Below, one piece after another: positions 36,350 through 45,056 of a stretch of DNA of 64,000 nt (position 1 is its first letter; the number at the start of each line of letters is the position of its first letter). The translations under genes were made by a program, and so were the position numbers. The notes beneath the pieces were generated by a model, which saw only the letters and a list, made by a program, of their open reading frames with translations, searched no databases and was not told where the DNA came from. The stretch comes from Alkalicoccus saliphilus (lineage in GTDB: Bacteria > Bacillota > Bacilli > Bacillales > Salisediminibacteriaceae): NCBI RefSeq assembly GCF_003044065.1, contig NZ_PZJJ01000001.1:186001-250000 (forward strand), read 5' to 3'.

Positions 36350-36800
36350 GAGCTTTCAATATCTCTTCCTGAAGTGTAAACATTTCTTTCTCTTCTTCTT
36401 CCGATTCGTGAATATAACCATTTAAGTGGAGAAAGCCGTGCACTGCAAGAAAACTGAGTTCCCTGTCAAGGGAGTGGCCGTATTCTGCGGCCTGGGCGGC
36501 AGCTCTCTCCATTGATATAACTACATCCCCCATGATGTTCGGTACATTCTCCATCGGTCCCGGATCCTCCGATCCTTCATTAAGGGCGAAGGAAAGTACG
36601 TCTGTCGGCTGGTCTTTCCCCCTGTAATCCCGGTTTAAATTCTGAATTTCTTCGTCATCCACAATACTCAGCGACACTTCTGAACCGGCAGCAACTTTTT
36701 CCTTTGTCATCGCTGTTGCAATTACCTGTCTGATAAGACTGCTCTGCTCTTTTGTGAGCTGCCCGGTATGGTCCGTTATTTCGATATCAAAATCGTTCAT
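36333..36800 (-). CDS. ybeY: YbeY, rRNA-processing endoribonuclease
   Basis: This 155-residue zinc metalloprotein matures 16S rRNA and takes part in late 70S quality control. It shows LNRDYRGKDQPTDVLSFAL and the metal motif HGFLHLNGYIHE. The start at 36800 follows GGAGGG and leaves a one-base gap after the pgpH stop; a longer frame reading into pgpH is not supported. It is coupled to dgkA. Confidence 0.97.
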
Positions 36801-36801
36801 C

Positions 36802-38994
36802 CTATTTTCCCTCCGCTTTTGGAAGTTTGTCATCTTCCGGATAATCTATTCTGGAATGGAACGTGCCTTTTAACGTTTCGCAAATAGAAGTATAGACGAT
36901 ATGAAGCTCCTTTAACGTGAGATCGCATTCGTCGAACTGACCGTCTTCCAGTCTGTCATTAATAATCTTTTTAACAAGCTGTTCGATTTTCTGCTGGGTA
37001 GGTGCCTGCATTGATCTTACCGCGGCCTCCACGCTGTCTGCAACACCTACTACGGCACTTTCTTTTGAAGATGCTTTCGGTCCCGGATATCTGTATTCTT
37101 GTTCCTGAGGCTCTTCGCCGGCTTCTTTGGCTTTAAAATAAAAATATTTTAATAACGTCGTTCCGTGATGCTGCTCTGCTATATCAATAATCTCCCGGGG
37201 CATTCTCTCTTTTTTCAACATTTCTGCCCCATCGTAAGGATGGGCTATTATTATTTCTGCACTCTTCTTTGGAGGAGTTCTGTCGTGCGGATTTGCCATT
37301 TTAAGCTGATTTTCAATAAAATATTGAGGCTTTTTCGTTTTTCCTATGTCGTGGTAGTAGGCTCCCACTCTGGCGAGAAGACCGTTTGCGCCTATAGCTT
37401 CACACGCCCCTTCAGCAAGGTTTGCCACCACCACACTATGGTGATACGTCCCCGGCGCTTCCAGCAGTATTTTTCTAAGAAGCGGTTTATTTGGATTCGA
37501 TAGTTCAATCAGTTTGGAAGCTGATAACACCCCAAATCCTGCTTCAAAAAATGGAAGCAGACCGACAGCCAGAATAATGGAAGCATACCCGCCTGCCACA
37601 GCAAATCCGGCATAAAATCCGGTCTCAGCAAGAGGGAGAGGCAGCCCTTTCAGCAGCAGAAGTGCTGCAACGACACACAGGTTGACTGCGGCAATCAATG
37701 TTCCGGTTTTCAGCATATAGGAAAGCCGATTCGACTTATTCAGGAAAAACACCGAAGCTACCCCGCTGAAAAATACATACAGCATATATGAGTAATCCAT
37801 TACTGCTGTCGTCTGCTGGTTGAAAATAACTCCCGCCGCGACGCTGAGAAGAAAACTCAGAAACAGTGCTGCCCGCTTCTGCAGCAGCATGCCTGCGAGA
37901 AGAGTCCCTGCAGCTGCCGGGACAATGTAGACAATTCCTTCTACATCATACACCTGGAGCAGACTCGTCAGCTTCATGATAACGAGAGTAACAGTGTATA
38001 TAAGTACAAAAAGCAGAAGGTGTGTATTATTGGATTTTAAGCTTGTGTTTGCCTGACTTAAATATTGAGAAAGCATCACCATAAGCAGCGTAATAATCAG
38101 CGCTAGTCCACTGAAGGGAACCAGAGCGGAATTTTCCTCCGTCAACCCTGCCAGATTCAGCTGGTTATATATTTCTGAAGTAATAACCTGCCCTTCCTCC
38201 ACAATGAGTTCTCCCTCGCGGATCAATACAGGATCCACTTCTTCGGCAGCTGCCTCACGTGCCTCCATGGTAGCTTCTTCGTCAATCATATAGTTCGGAG
38301 TAATACTGTGGCGTGCCAGGTCTGCCATAGCATCCTCCATCGTTCTTCTGACAGAAGCTGCTCTTACACGTGATTCGGCACTGTCACGGGCTTCTGTAAC
38401 TTCGTTCAGTCCGATCTCTTCTGACATAACATCGTATACTGCACTGCCTACTGTTTCCTGCATATTTTGCAGTTCCTCTGAAGAGGCGTCCAGGAGGGTT
38501 TCAAATGTGTCCTCCTCGAGCTGTTCTCCAATCTCAGGGGAAAATCTGGAACGCAGTTCATCCATCTGCTCGGCTCTTGTCCAGAGCTCTGCTTCTTCCG
38601 AATTTTCCGCTCCTTCATCACCAACTGCTGCAAGTTCACCTTCCTGCTCACGAATTTCGAGCTGCACAAGCCGCACAGACTGAAAAACATCGTTCAGCCG
38701 CTCGAGCTGATTATCAGCGTACCTTGATTTTAATGAGTAAACAGGCTCCACACTTCCGGCGGCTTCCTGTTGTCTTCTTTCTGTTTCTTCTCTATCCTCC
38801 ACAGTAACAGGTGAACGGATGTCTTCAGGAGAAACTTCTCCGGTTTCTACATCGAGATTTTCCGGAGCAGTATTAGTGAAGAGCAGGGCAAATGTTATCA
38901 GACCTGCTGTTAAAAATAAAATAAATCGGATATAGGGATGGTCCTTTATTTGCTTCCACCATTTCTGCTGATCTATAGATGAGCGGTCTGCCAA
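36802..38994 (-). CDS. pgpH: PgpH (YqfF), membrane cyclic-di-AMP phosphodiesterase
   Basis: This 730-residue 7TMR-HD protein degrades c-di-AMP. One N-terminal helix (residues 21-40) precedes a large acidic extracytoplasmic 7TMR-HDED domain (about 45-285). Seven helices follow (about 295-475), then a cytosolic HD domain with GTYHHSVVVANLAEGA, VGAYYHDIGKTKKP, IIAHPYDGAEML and EQHHGTTLLKYFYFKA. The TTG at 38992-38994 has AGGAGG seven bases upstream. An upstream ATG lacks such a site and lies in the phoH-pgpH hairpin. Confidence 0.95.
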   Translation of the reverse strand: MADRSSIDQQKWWKQIKDHPYIRFILFLTAGLITFALLFTNTAPENLDVETGEVSPEDIRSPVTVEDREETERRQQEAAGSVEPVYSLKSRYADNQLERLNDVFQSVRLVQLEIREQEGELAAVGDEGAENSEEAELWTRAEQMDELRSRFSPEIGEQLEEDTFETLLDASSEELQNMQETVGSAVYDVMSEEIGLNEVTEARDSAESRVRAASVRRTMEDAMADLARHSITPNYMIDEEATMEAREAAAEEVDPVLIREGELIVEEGQVITSEIYNQLNLAGLTEENSALVPFSGLALIITLLMVMLSQYLSQANTSLKSNNTHLLLFVLIYTVTLVIMKLTSLLQVYDVEGIVYIVPAAAGTLLAGMLLQKRAALFLSFLLSVAAGVIFNQQTTAVMDYSYMLYVFFSGVASVFFLNKSNRLSYMLKTGTLIAAVNLCVVAALLLLKGLPLPLAETGFYAGFAVAGGYASIILAVGLLPFFEAGFGVLSASKLIELSNPNKPLLRKILLEAPGTYHHSVVVANLAEGACEAIGANGLLARVGAYYHDIGKTKKPQYFIENQLKMANPHDRTPPKKSAEIIIAHPYDGAEMLKKERMPREIIDIAEQHHGTTLLKYFYFKAKEAGEEPQEQEYRYPGPKASSKESAVVGVADSVEAAVRSMQAPTQQKIEQLVKKIINDRLEDGQFDECDLTLKELHIVYTSICETLKGTFHSRIDYPEDDKLPKAEGK

Positions 38995-39030
38995 GCAGTT
39001 CCCTCCTCTCCGCACCTGAAGGTAATGGAA

Positions 39031-39059
39031 AGCGTGCATGAGATACACTCATCCACGCT
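39031..39059 (-). other. Hairpin between phoH stop and pgpH start
   Basis: AGCGTGCATGAG and CTCATCCACGCT form an 11-bp stem with one internal mismatch. It abuts the phoH stop codon and has only a weak T-run (TTCCATTACC). It may attenuate or stabilise the mRNA between the two genes. Confidence 0.5.
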
Positions 39060-40040
39060 TCAGATTTTATCCGGCTTTTTCACTTCTTCTTTATCATAAG
39101 CATCAATAATTTTCTGTACGAGAGAATGACGGACAACATCTGTTGACTGCAGATAAATAACAGATATTCCATCAACTTTCTTTAAGGTATGCAAAGCTGT
39201 TTTCAAGCCGGATTTTTTGCCGGCGGGAAGATCCACCTGCGTTAAATCCCCGGTTATGACCATTTTGGAATCGAACCCAAGACGGGTCAAAAACATCTTT
39301 ATCTGCTCCGGGGTTGTGTTCTGCGCTTCATCCAGAATAACAAAAGCATCATCGAGAGTTCTTCCTCTCATATACGCGAGCGGAGCAATCTCTATCGTTC
39401 CCCGTTCAATCAGCCTCGCTGTATGCTCGGTCCCGAAGACATCGTGGAGCGCGTCGTAGAGAGGTCTGAGATAAGGATCCACCTTTTCTTTCAAGTCTCC
39501 CGGAAGAAAACCAAGGCTTTCCCCCGCCTCTACAGCCGGGCGGGTAAGCACAATCCTCTGGACGTGCCCTTCTTTGAGCGCGTGCACTGCGAGTACAACA
39601 GCGAGATAAGTCTTTCCTGTGCCGGCAGGACCGATTCCAAAAACTACATCGTTTTTACGGATGGAGGAAACGTAGTGCCTCTGCCCTAATGTTTTAGCGA
39701 GTATCGGCTTTCCTTTGGCTGTAACTGTAATTTTATCATCGTACAGTTCGTTCATTTCACCGAGCATGTTTTCTTTAGCCAGCTGGGCCGCATATATTAC
39801 GTCACGCTCATGAATTCTTATTCCTTTGCGGATAAGCTGGAGCAGTGTAACCATTATATCTTCTATCTGCTTTGCCTTTTCTTCATCCGCCTGAACAATG
39901 ATGTCCTGCCCCCGTGTTACAAGGGATATATTGTATGCTTCTTCCAGCCGGGAAAGATGCCTGTCATTCGGGCCGAAAAGGGCCTGAACTTCATTTGCAC
40001 TATCCGCCGGAATAGCTATCGTACGGTTCAATTCTGTCAA
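39060..40040 (-). CDS. phoH: PhoH-like ATPase
   Basis: This is a 326-residue PhoH family protein. An N-terminal KH-like segment (NEVQALFGPNDRHLSRLEE) precedes the P-loop ATPase core with Walker A GPAGTGKTYLAV and VILDEAQNTTPEQIKMFLTRLG. A MVITGDLTQVDLP segment also follows. PhoH proteins are ATP-binding and probably RNA-linked, and their roles include rRNA maturation with YbeY. The best start is a TTG at 40038-40040 with AAGGAGA nine nt upstream, giving MTELNRTIAIPADS. The upstream neighbours yqfC and yqfD of B. subtilis are missing. Confidence 0.93.
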   Translation of the reverse strand: MTELNRTIAIPADSANEVQALFGPNDRHLSRLEEAYNISLVTRGQDIIVQADEEKAKQIEDIMVTLLQLIRKGIRIHERDVIYAAQLAKENMLGEMNELYDDKITVTAKGKPILAKTLGQRHYVSSIRKNDVVFGIGPAGTGKTYLAVVLAVHALKEGHVQRIVLTRPAVEAGESLGFLPGDLKEKVDPYLRPLYDALHDVFGTEHTARLIERGTIEIAPLAYMRGRTLDDAFVILDEAQNTTPEQIKMFLTRLGFDSKMVITGDLTQVDLPAGKKSGLKTALHTLKKVDGISVIYLQSTDVVRHSLVQKIIDAYDKEEVKKPDKI

Positions 40041-40228
40041 TAGCCTCAGTCTCCTTAACTTTAAGAGGTGTTTTCTGTAAACTACCTTTACTTTACCACT
40101 CCCGCTAACGAGGTGCAAAACGTTTTATAATTATATGTATTCCCGGGAATCTATAAAAAGTAACGGTTCTTCTTTTAAATCCGGAACATTGCCGCCGCTT
40201 CGAAAATCGGCCATCTCCTTATTTAATA

Positions 40229-40264
40229 AAAAAAGCGCCGGGACCTTAAAGTCACGACGCTTTT
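40229..40264 (-). terminator. Terminator of the nfeD-floA operon
   Basis: An imperfect AAGCG...CGCTT hairpin is followed by TTTTTTTATT on the minus strand. It separates the stress operon from phoH. Bases 40041-40228 hold no visible gene. Confidence 0.65.
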
Positions 40265-40300
40265 CCATCTTTTCAGTTAATACTTCTTTAACAAAAAGTA

Positions 40301-40819
40301 TTAACGGTGCTTTTTCTGTCTTGAACGCGGCTTCCCCAGTACTTCAGACCATACTACACCTTTCACAACATCCTGTTTCGAGATGTTTTTAAAGTCCAGA
40401 TCTATTTTCTGGTTTGCCTGGCTGGTAATATCTCCTTTAACTATAGGGGAGTTTTCTATTTTCCCGGCAGACTCTTCTGCCCGGCGCTGCTTTTTCTTCG
40501 CTTTTTCATAATGCTCCTGAATAGCAGTCATAGATTTTGAAGACTCAGCCTCAGCAGGTGCATGTCTCTGCGGCTCCTGCTTTTTCGGTTCCTGCTTCGT
40601 CTCTTCCCGTTCGAAAAAGATATCTTTCCAGTCTATGTCAGGACGGCCTTCCCCGGGAGGACGCTGTGTTCTCCCTTGCTCCTGCTGCTGAGGTCGGGGT
40701 CGCTCCCTTGATTCTTCCTGCTTAGAAGAGTTCCGGGACTGTATAAAACTGAAAATAGCAGCAAGAATAAGAAATAAAAGGAGCGGCGATTCCAACAAAA
40801 GGTTAATAAAACCTGTCAT
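40301..40819 (-). CDS. Uncharacterised membrane-anchored, mostly disordered protein in the floA operon
   Basis: I do not recognise this 172-residue protein with certainty. Residues 5-25 (FINLLLESPLLLFLILAAIF) form one transmembrane helix. A long region rich in Gln, Glu, Arg, Lys and Pro (about 30-130) follows and looks disordered. A more ordered tail ends with DVVKGVVWSEVLGKPRSR. It lies 22 nt after floA under the SigW-type promoter of nfeD, in the place of B. subtilis yqfB. A scaffold or partner role in FloA membrane assemblies is an inference. Confidence 0.75.
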   Translation of the reverse strand: MTGFINLLLESPLLLFLILAAIFSFIQSRNSSKQEESRERPRPQQQEQGRTQRPPGEGRPDIDWKDIFFEREETKQEPKKQEPQRHAPAEAESSKSMTAIQEHYEKAKKKQRRAEESAGKIENSPIVKGDITSQANQKIDLDFKNISKQDVVKGVVWSEVLGKPRSRQKKHR

Positions 40820-40841
40820 ACTGATCGCTCCTCTCTACTCA

Positions 40842-41852
40842 TCATAGCTTGGAAGTGCGGGACTGCTGGGAATCGTCTTCCTCTCCATCACCAGTCGCTT
40901 TACCAATAGAATCACGCATATCAGTGTCCGCTTTAATATTATTGTAGTTCATATAATCCATTACTCCGAGATTACCCTGGCGGAGCGCTTCGGACATAGC
41001 CATAGGAACTTCAGCTTCAGCTTCCACCACTTTCGCACGCATTTCTTCAACTCGGGCTTTCATTTCCTGCTCCTGGGCTACTGCCATCGCACGGCGTTCT
41101 TCAGCTTTTGCCTGGGCAATCTTCTTATCTGCCTCAGCCTGGTCTGTCTGAAGCCCTGCTCCAATGTTTTTACCGATATCAATATCAGCAATATCGATGG
41201 ATAAAATTTCAAATGCTGTTCCGGCATCCAGACCTTTTTTAAGTACAGTCTGGGAAATCATATCCGGATTTTCAAGGACAGCTGCGTGGCTGTTCGCAGA
41301 ACCAATTGTTGATACAATACCTTCACCTACACGCGCAATAACCGTATCTTCACCTGCACCACCGACAAGGCGGTCAATGTTGGCACGGACTGTAATACGT
41401 GCTTTAGCTTTTACTTCAATTCCGTCCATTGCTACACCGGCAATAAACGGCGTTTCAATTACTTTCGGGTTAACACTCATCTGTACTGCTTCCAGTACGT
41501 CCCGGCCGGCAAGGTCAATTGCTGCACAGCGTTCGAATGTGAGTTCAATATTTGCACGCTGGGCGGCGATAAGCGCATTAACTACACGGTCTACGTTACC
41601 CCCGGCAAGATAGTGACCTTCCAGCTTATTTGTGCTGATGTCCAGTCCTGCTTTAACCGCCTTGATGAGCGGGTTGACTACACGATGCGGGATTACCCGG
41701 CGGAGCCGCATACCAACCAGCTGAAAAATTCCTACCTTAACGCCGGCTGCCCATGCAGAGATCCACAGTGCGACCGGCACGAACGTAAATAATACGACGA
41801 CCCCGATCACGATAATCCCTAGGATGATATACACCCCGATTTGATCTGGCAT
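40842..41852 (-). CDS. floA: FloA, flotillin-like SPFH protein
   Basis: This 336-residue protein (YqfA family) builds functional membrane microdomains. An N-terminal hydrophobic hairpin (residues 5-28) is followed by the SPFH/PHB region ([38 protein letters not shown]). A long charged coiled-coil rich in EAEAEVPMA-like repeats (about 235-290) follows. It overlaps nfeD by one nucleotide (TAATG). With nfeD and the following small gene it forms an envelope-stress operon. Confidence 0.96.
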   Translation of the reverse strand: MPDQIGVYIILGIIVIGVVVLFTFVPVALWISAWAAGVKVGIFQLVGMRLRRVIPHRVVNPLIKAVKAGLDISTNKLEGHYLAGGNVDRVVNALIAAQRANIELTFERCAAIDLAGRDVLEAVQMSVNPKVIETPFIAGVAMDGIEVKAKARITVRANIDRLVGGAGEDTVIARVGEGIVSTIGSANSHAAVLENPDMISQTVLKKGLDAGTAFEILSIDIADIDIGKNIGAGLQTDQAEADKKIAQAKAEERRAMAVAQEQEMKARVEEMRAKVVEAEAEVPMAMSEALRQGNLGVMDYMNYNNIKADTDMRDSIGKATGDGEEDDSQQSRTSKL

Positions 41853-43210
41853 TATTCATCTTCCTCCTTCTTTTTTAAAGTTTCATCTTCCGTAATTTCA
41901 CGGACGACAATCCTCGACCCTGAAACGGAAATGACCTTTATTTTCCTACCTTGTTCAATATATCCTCCCTCGGATACTACGTCAAGACGTTCCTCATTAA
42001 TCAGGGCTGATCCTGAAGGCCGGAGTACGGTAAGAGCTTTCCCCGTGCTCCCCTGAAGTTCGCTGCGTGTTTCAGTGGAAACATATCCGAGCTCGGAAGT
42101 TGTAGCATCTGTCAGTATAACGCGCTTCATAGGACCGGCACGGTCTGCATACTTTATAAGCAGTGCCATTCCGGCAATGGTAACGAGCATAGCAATCACA
42201 AAAGATATAAGAATATTTACTGTTGAAAAAGAGCTGAGCACAAGGCTTGCAAGAATCGCGCCGAGACCGAGTATACCAAAGATACCAAAGCTCGGCGAAA
42301 AAACTTCCAAAACAAGCAGCCCGGCCCCGACAACAAATAGAATAAGTGACTCAAGACCAGCAAATCCAGCTACCGTATGCCCGAAAAAGAATAGAAAAAG
42401 AGCTGAAGCCCCCATAATTCCCGGTATACCAAAACCCGGTGAGTACAGCTCCAGTATAAGTCCAAGTCCCCCGATAGAGAGAAGAATTGGAATTACTACG
42501 GGGTGAGTTACGAGCCGGGCAATATTTTCAGCCAGGCTGAGTTCGAATTCTTCCTGGGAAGCTTCCTCAAGTCCTAAATACTCCATTAATTCTTCCCGGT
42601 CGTCAACTACCGCTTCTGCATACCCTACTGAAAGCGCTTCTGAAGCAGTCAGCGTAAGAAGTTCTCCTTCTCCAACGTTGAGATCTTCCAGCTCAATGGA
42701 GGGATCTGCCATAGCGAGAGCATACCGGGGATCCCGGTCATTTATTTCGGCCGCTGACCGCATATTGCCGAGCCACGCCGACTGTGCTTTATCGTCCGCT
42801 GCCTGTCCTGTCCCATCGATCACCTGAGCGGATCCCATTTCGGTGCCCGGCTGCATGACGATTTCGTTCGCATTAAGCGATATATAGGCACCGGCAGACA
42901 TAGCTTCCCTTACAATGAAAGCTGTAGTGGGAATTTCCGTTTCCCGGACTATCTTAGCTATTTCTCCGGCTGCATCAACCCGGCCGCCGGGGGTGTTCAT
43001 TTCAAATACGATGTGATCAACGTTTTCTTCTTCAGCAGTTTCCACTGCCCTTTTCATAAAAGCTTCAAGTCCACGTTCCACCGTTTCCTCCACGGGAACA
43101 AAGAAGACAGTCTGACCTTCTCCATCTTCTGCCTGGGAAGGTGAAACCCAGATTAGAACAAAAGCGACTGCGAGCAGCGCTGAATACAGGGCAATCCGAG
43201 TCAGTTTCAC
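41852..43210 (-). CDS. NfeD (YqeZ), membrane-bound ClpP-class serine protease
   Basis: This is a 452-residue protein. A signal peptide (about 1-27) precedes a ClpP-like domain (35-215) with [18 protein letters not shown] and [19 protein letters not shown], where Ser of SAGAY is the probable nucleophile. Four or five helices (about 230-350) and a C-terminal NfeD OB-fold (375-450) follow. The GTG start is preceded by GAGGAGG. Members cleave membrane or stomatin-like proteins and partner with flotillins. A SigW-type promoter lies 43 nt upstream, as reported for the B. subtilis yqeZ-yqfAB operon. Confidence 0.92.
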   Translation of the reverse strand: MKLTRIALYSALLAVAFVLIWVSPSQAEDGEGQTVFFVPVEETVERGLEAFMKRAVETAEEENVDHIVFEMNTPGGRVDAAGEIAKIVRETEIPTTAFIVREAMSAGAYISLNANEIVMQPGTEMGSAQVIDGTGQAADDKAQSAWLGNMRSAAEINDRDPRYALAMADPSIELEDLNVGEGELLTLTASEALSVGYAEAVVDDREELMEYLGLEEASQEEFELSLAENIARLVTHPVVIPILLSIGGLGLILELYSPGFGIPGIMGASALFLFFFGHTVAGFAGLESLILFVVGAGLLVLEVFSPSFGIFGILGLGAILASLVLSSFSTVNILISFVIAMLVTIAGMALLIKYADRAGPMKRVILTDATTSELGYVSTETRSELQGSTGKALTVLRPSGSALINEERLDVVSEGGYIEQGRKIKVISVSGSRIVVREITEDETLKKKEEDE

Positions 43211-43252
43211 TTTTCCGGCCTCCTCTCCTGTACCTATAGTTACAGTATAGCT

Positions 43253-43278
43253 TACGTACGAAACCGGGGAAAGTTTCA
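43253..43278 (-). promoter_or_regulatory. SigW-type ECF promoter of the nfeD-floA operon
   Basis: TGAAAC and CGTA are separated by 16 nt on the minus strand. It is the second perfect match in this window, and both control NfeD-family genes. Confidence 0.8.
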
Positions 43279-43415
43279 GAGTTTATGTAGCCAAACCATT
43301 TTTTCTACTCTTTTCCTTTATAGTGCCAGTGCATTTTTTGAGCAGGAGCGTGTATAAACCTGGAAGCAGTCGACGCACCGGAGCGGGAAAAGATAAAGGC
43401 AGTATGCCGGCATTC

Positions 43416-43443
43416 AAAAAGCCTGTCGCTCAAATTGACAGGC
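43416..43443 (-). terminator. Terminator of the unassigned gene at 43511-43831
   Basis: A GCCTGTC/GACAGGC stem is followed by TTTTTG on the minus strand. A second hairpin, GCCGCCC/GGGACGGC, lies at 43456-43481. The rest of 43279-43510 shows no gene. Confidence 0.75.
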
Positions 43444-43510
43444 CATCGTCCGGAAGCCGCCCTTATTATACAGGGACGGCTTTTCATCCACAGGGAAATT
43501 CAATTTACTA

Positions 43511-43831
43511 TCAGGATTCGTAATACAGCTCTTCCAGCTGTTTTTTTGTTTTCGTGGAACCATACTTGTAGATTAAATGAAACAAGTCGTTTTCATCTTC
43601 TCCCAGTTCCATTTTTTCTTTCTCATCTTTTGTTTCATCAAATGGAGAACCGAATACCTGTTCAGGCATAACATCTCCACTCCGTACTTCTGCCAGTTTG
43701 TCTTCCAGATTTCCTTTTTCTGCACTATCAAGTTCTACCTCATAGTGGATGAGCTGGGTATCTGGGAGAATTGGAGATAATTCTACGTACGATCCACTTC
43801 TCCAAATTACAAAATGAGTTTCTTTAGTCAT
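43511..43831 (-). CDS. Unassigned small acidic protein
   Basis: I do not recognise this 106-residue protein. It starts TKETHFVIWRSGSYVELSP, has a beta-like N-terminal half, then an acidic linker (DETKDEKEKMELGEDEND). It ends in a lysine-rich helix with a YKYGSTKTKKQLEELYYES tail. There is no signal peptide or transmembrane segment. A good AAAGGAGGAAT ribosome binding site and a terminator on the proper strand support that it is real. It stands alone between nfeD and yqeY, an insertion compared with B. subtilis. A single-gene unit with an unknown job. Confidence 0.65.
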   Translation of the reverse strand: MTKETHFVIWRSGSYVELSPILPDTQLIHYEVELDSAEKGNLEDKLAEVRSGDVMPEQVFGSPFDETKDEKEKMELGEDENDLFHLIYKYGSTKTKKQLEELYYES

Positions 43832-44280
43832 TTATATTCCTCCTTTAGCTTATTTTTCTATACCCTAATGTGAAATTCATTATTCATCCGTATACAAATT
43901 TCTAAGCATAAAGTTACAGAAAACTGAATCCGCGGGAACCTCAGGCTGAAATTTTTCACTTTATGGCATGAAAGGAAGTTCATAACTAATCCAATATAAC
44001 GCTGCGGCCGCTGTTGAGGACTGGAGGAATACTTCAGGCTGCAACGAATCCTTCATACGTCGCCTCACCGTCTCCCCCTTCAGTCTTTTAAGCAGACGAA
44101 AAGTTTAACAGGAACCCCCCCATTTGTTTTTTAAAACTTTACTCATGAAATTGATTCAGAACAATATAAAAAACTGCTTTAAAAGTCGAGGATAGTATTA
44201 TAAGGGCCTCAGCAGTTTTTCTGTATTCCGAACCAGCAAAGTTCCTGACAATTAACAGCAGTGGTCATCAAAAGAGAAAA
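43832..44280. other. Gene-free stretch upstream of the unassigned gene
   Basis: About 450 bp without a credible coding region. It includes the 5' region of the 106-residue gene. At 44168-44220, an AAAAAACTGCT/AGCAGTTTTT hairpin with a 32-nt loop has T-runs in both directions. Nothing else is recognisable. Confidence 0.5.
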
Positions 44281-44312
44281 ACAAAAAAGCACAGGATTTG
44301 ATCCTGTGCTTT
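44281..44312 (-). terminator. Terminator of the rpsU-yqeY transcript
   Basis: AAAGCACAGGAT/ATCCTGTGCTTT has a 3-nt loop and is followed by TTTGTTTTT on the minus strand. Confidence 0.9.
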
Positions 44313-44323
44313 CATTCGTTAAC

Positions 44324-44773
44324 TTATTTTAAAGACTGCTGAACGAGACTTCTGACTGCGGTACCATCTGCTCTGCCTTTTACTTTCGGCATCACGGCTC
44401 CCATCACCCGGCTCATATCGGCCTTTGAGGAGGCACCGGTTTCTGCAATCGTCTCGTCGACAACCGCCTGCAGCTCCTTGTCGGACAACTGTTCAGGCAT
44501 ATAGTCTGCCAGTATAGAGATTTCCTGCTGTATTTTATCCACAAGATCTTCTCTGCCGGCTTTTTCGAACTCCTGGAGGGATTCGCGGCGCTGCTTCATT
44601 TCCCGATTCAACACAGTAAGCACTTCTTCATCAGATAGCTCGTGACCAGCGTTGATCGCTTCATTCTGAACAGAGCTTTTCACAGAACGGATCACGGTCA
44701 GGCGCTGCTTCTCTTTCGCACGCATGGCCTCTTTCATGTCCTGATTAAGCTTATCAAGAATCGATAAAGACAC
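44324..44773 (-). CDS. yqeY: YqeY, GatB/YqeY domain protein
   Basis: This 149-residue protein is made of the YqeY domain that also forms the tail of GatB. It shows [24 protein letters not shown] and [10 protein letters not shown]-like [12 protein letters not shown], then [14 protein letters not shown]. It probably binds tRNA, but its function is not defined. The GTG start follows AAGGAGAGGG. It is cotranscribed with rpsU (13 nt away), as in B. subtilis and many other bacteria. Confidence 0.95.
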   Translation of the reverse strand: MSLSILDKLNQDMKEAMRAKEKQRLTVIRSVKSSVQNEAINAGHELSDEEVLTVLNREMKQRRESLQEFEKAGREDLVDKIQQEISILADYMPEQLSDKELQAVVDETIAETGASSKADMSRVMGAVMPKVKGRADGTAVRSLVQQSLK

Positions 44774-44786
44774 GGCAACCCTCTCC

Positions 44787-44960
44787 TTAGAACTTACGCT
44801 TGCGAGCTGCTTCAGACTTTTTCTTGCGGCGAATACTAGGCTTTTCGTAGTGCTTGCGCTTTTTTACCTCCGCTAAAGTCCCTTCTTTAGACATCGTTTT
44901 CTTAAAACGACGAAGAGCAGTATCGAGATTTTCATTTTTGCGAACTCGTGTTTCTGCCAT
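44787..44960 (-). CDS. rpsU: Ribosomal protein bS21
   Basis: This 57-residue basic 30S protein sits near the anti-Shine-Dalgarno end of 16S rRNA. The sequence [20 protein letters not shown] and [18 protein letters not shown] are typical. The start at 44960 follows GGAGGGAGGG. It has its own consensus promoter, so it is expressed independently of mtaB. Confidence 0.98.
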   Translation of the reverse strand: MAETRVRKNENLDTALRRFKKTMSKEGTLAEVKKRKHYEKPSIRRKKKSEAARKRKF

Positions 44961-45017
44961 TCTGTATCCCTCCCTCCGGACAACCAGTAACACATACATT
45001 ACTGCATGTATAGATAG

Positions 45018-45046
45018 ATTATATAAGATTTGCTCCTTCAGGTCAA
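45018..45046 (-). promoter_or_regulatory. SigA promoter of rpsU-yqeY
   Basis: On the minus strand, TTGACC and TATAAT are separated by 17 nt, right after the mtaB stop. Confidence 0.88.
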
Positions 45047-45056
45047 TATTGGATTT

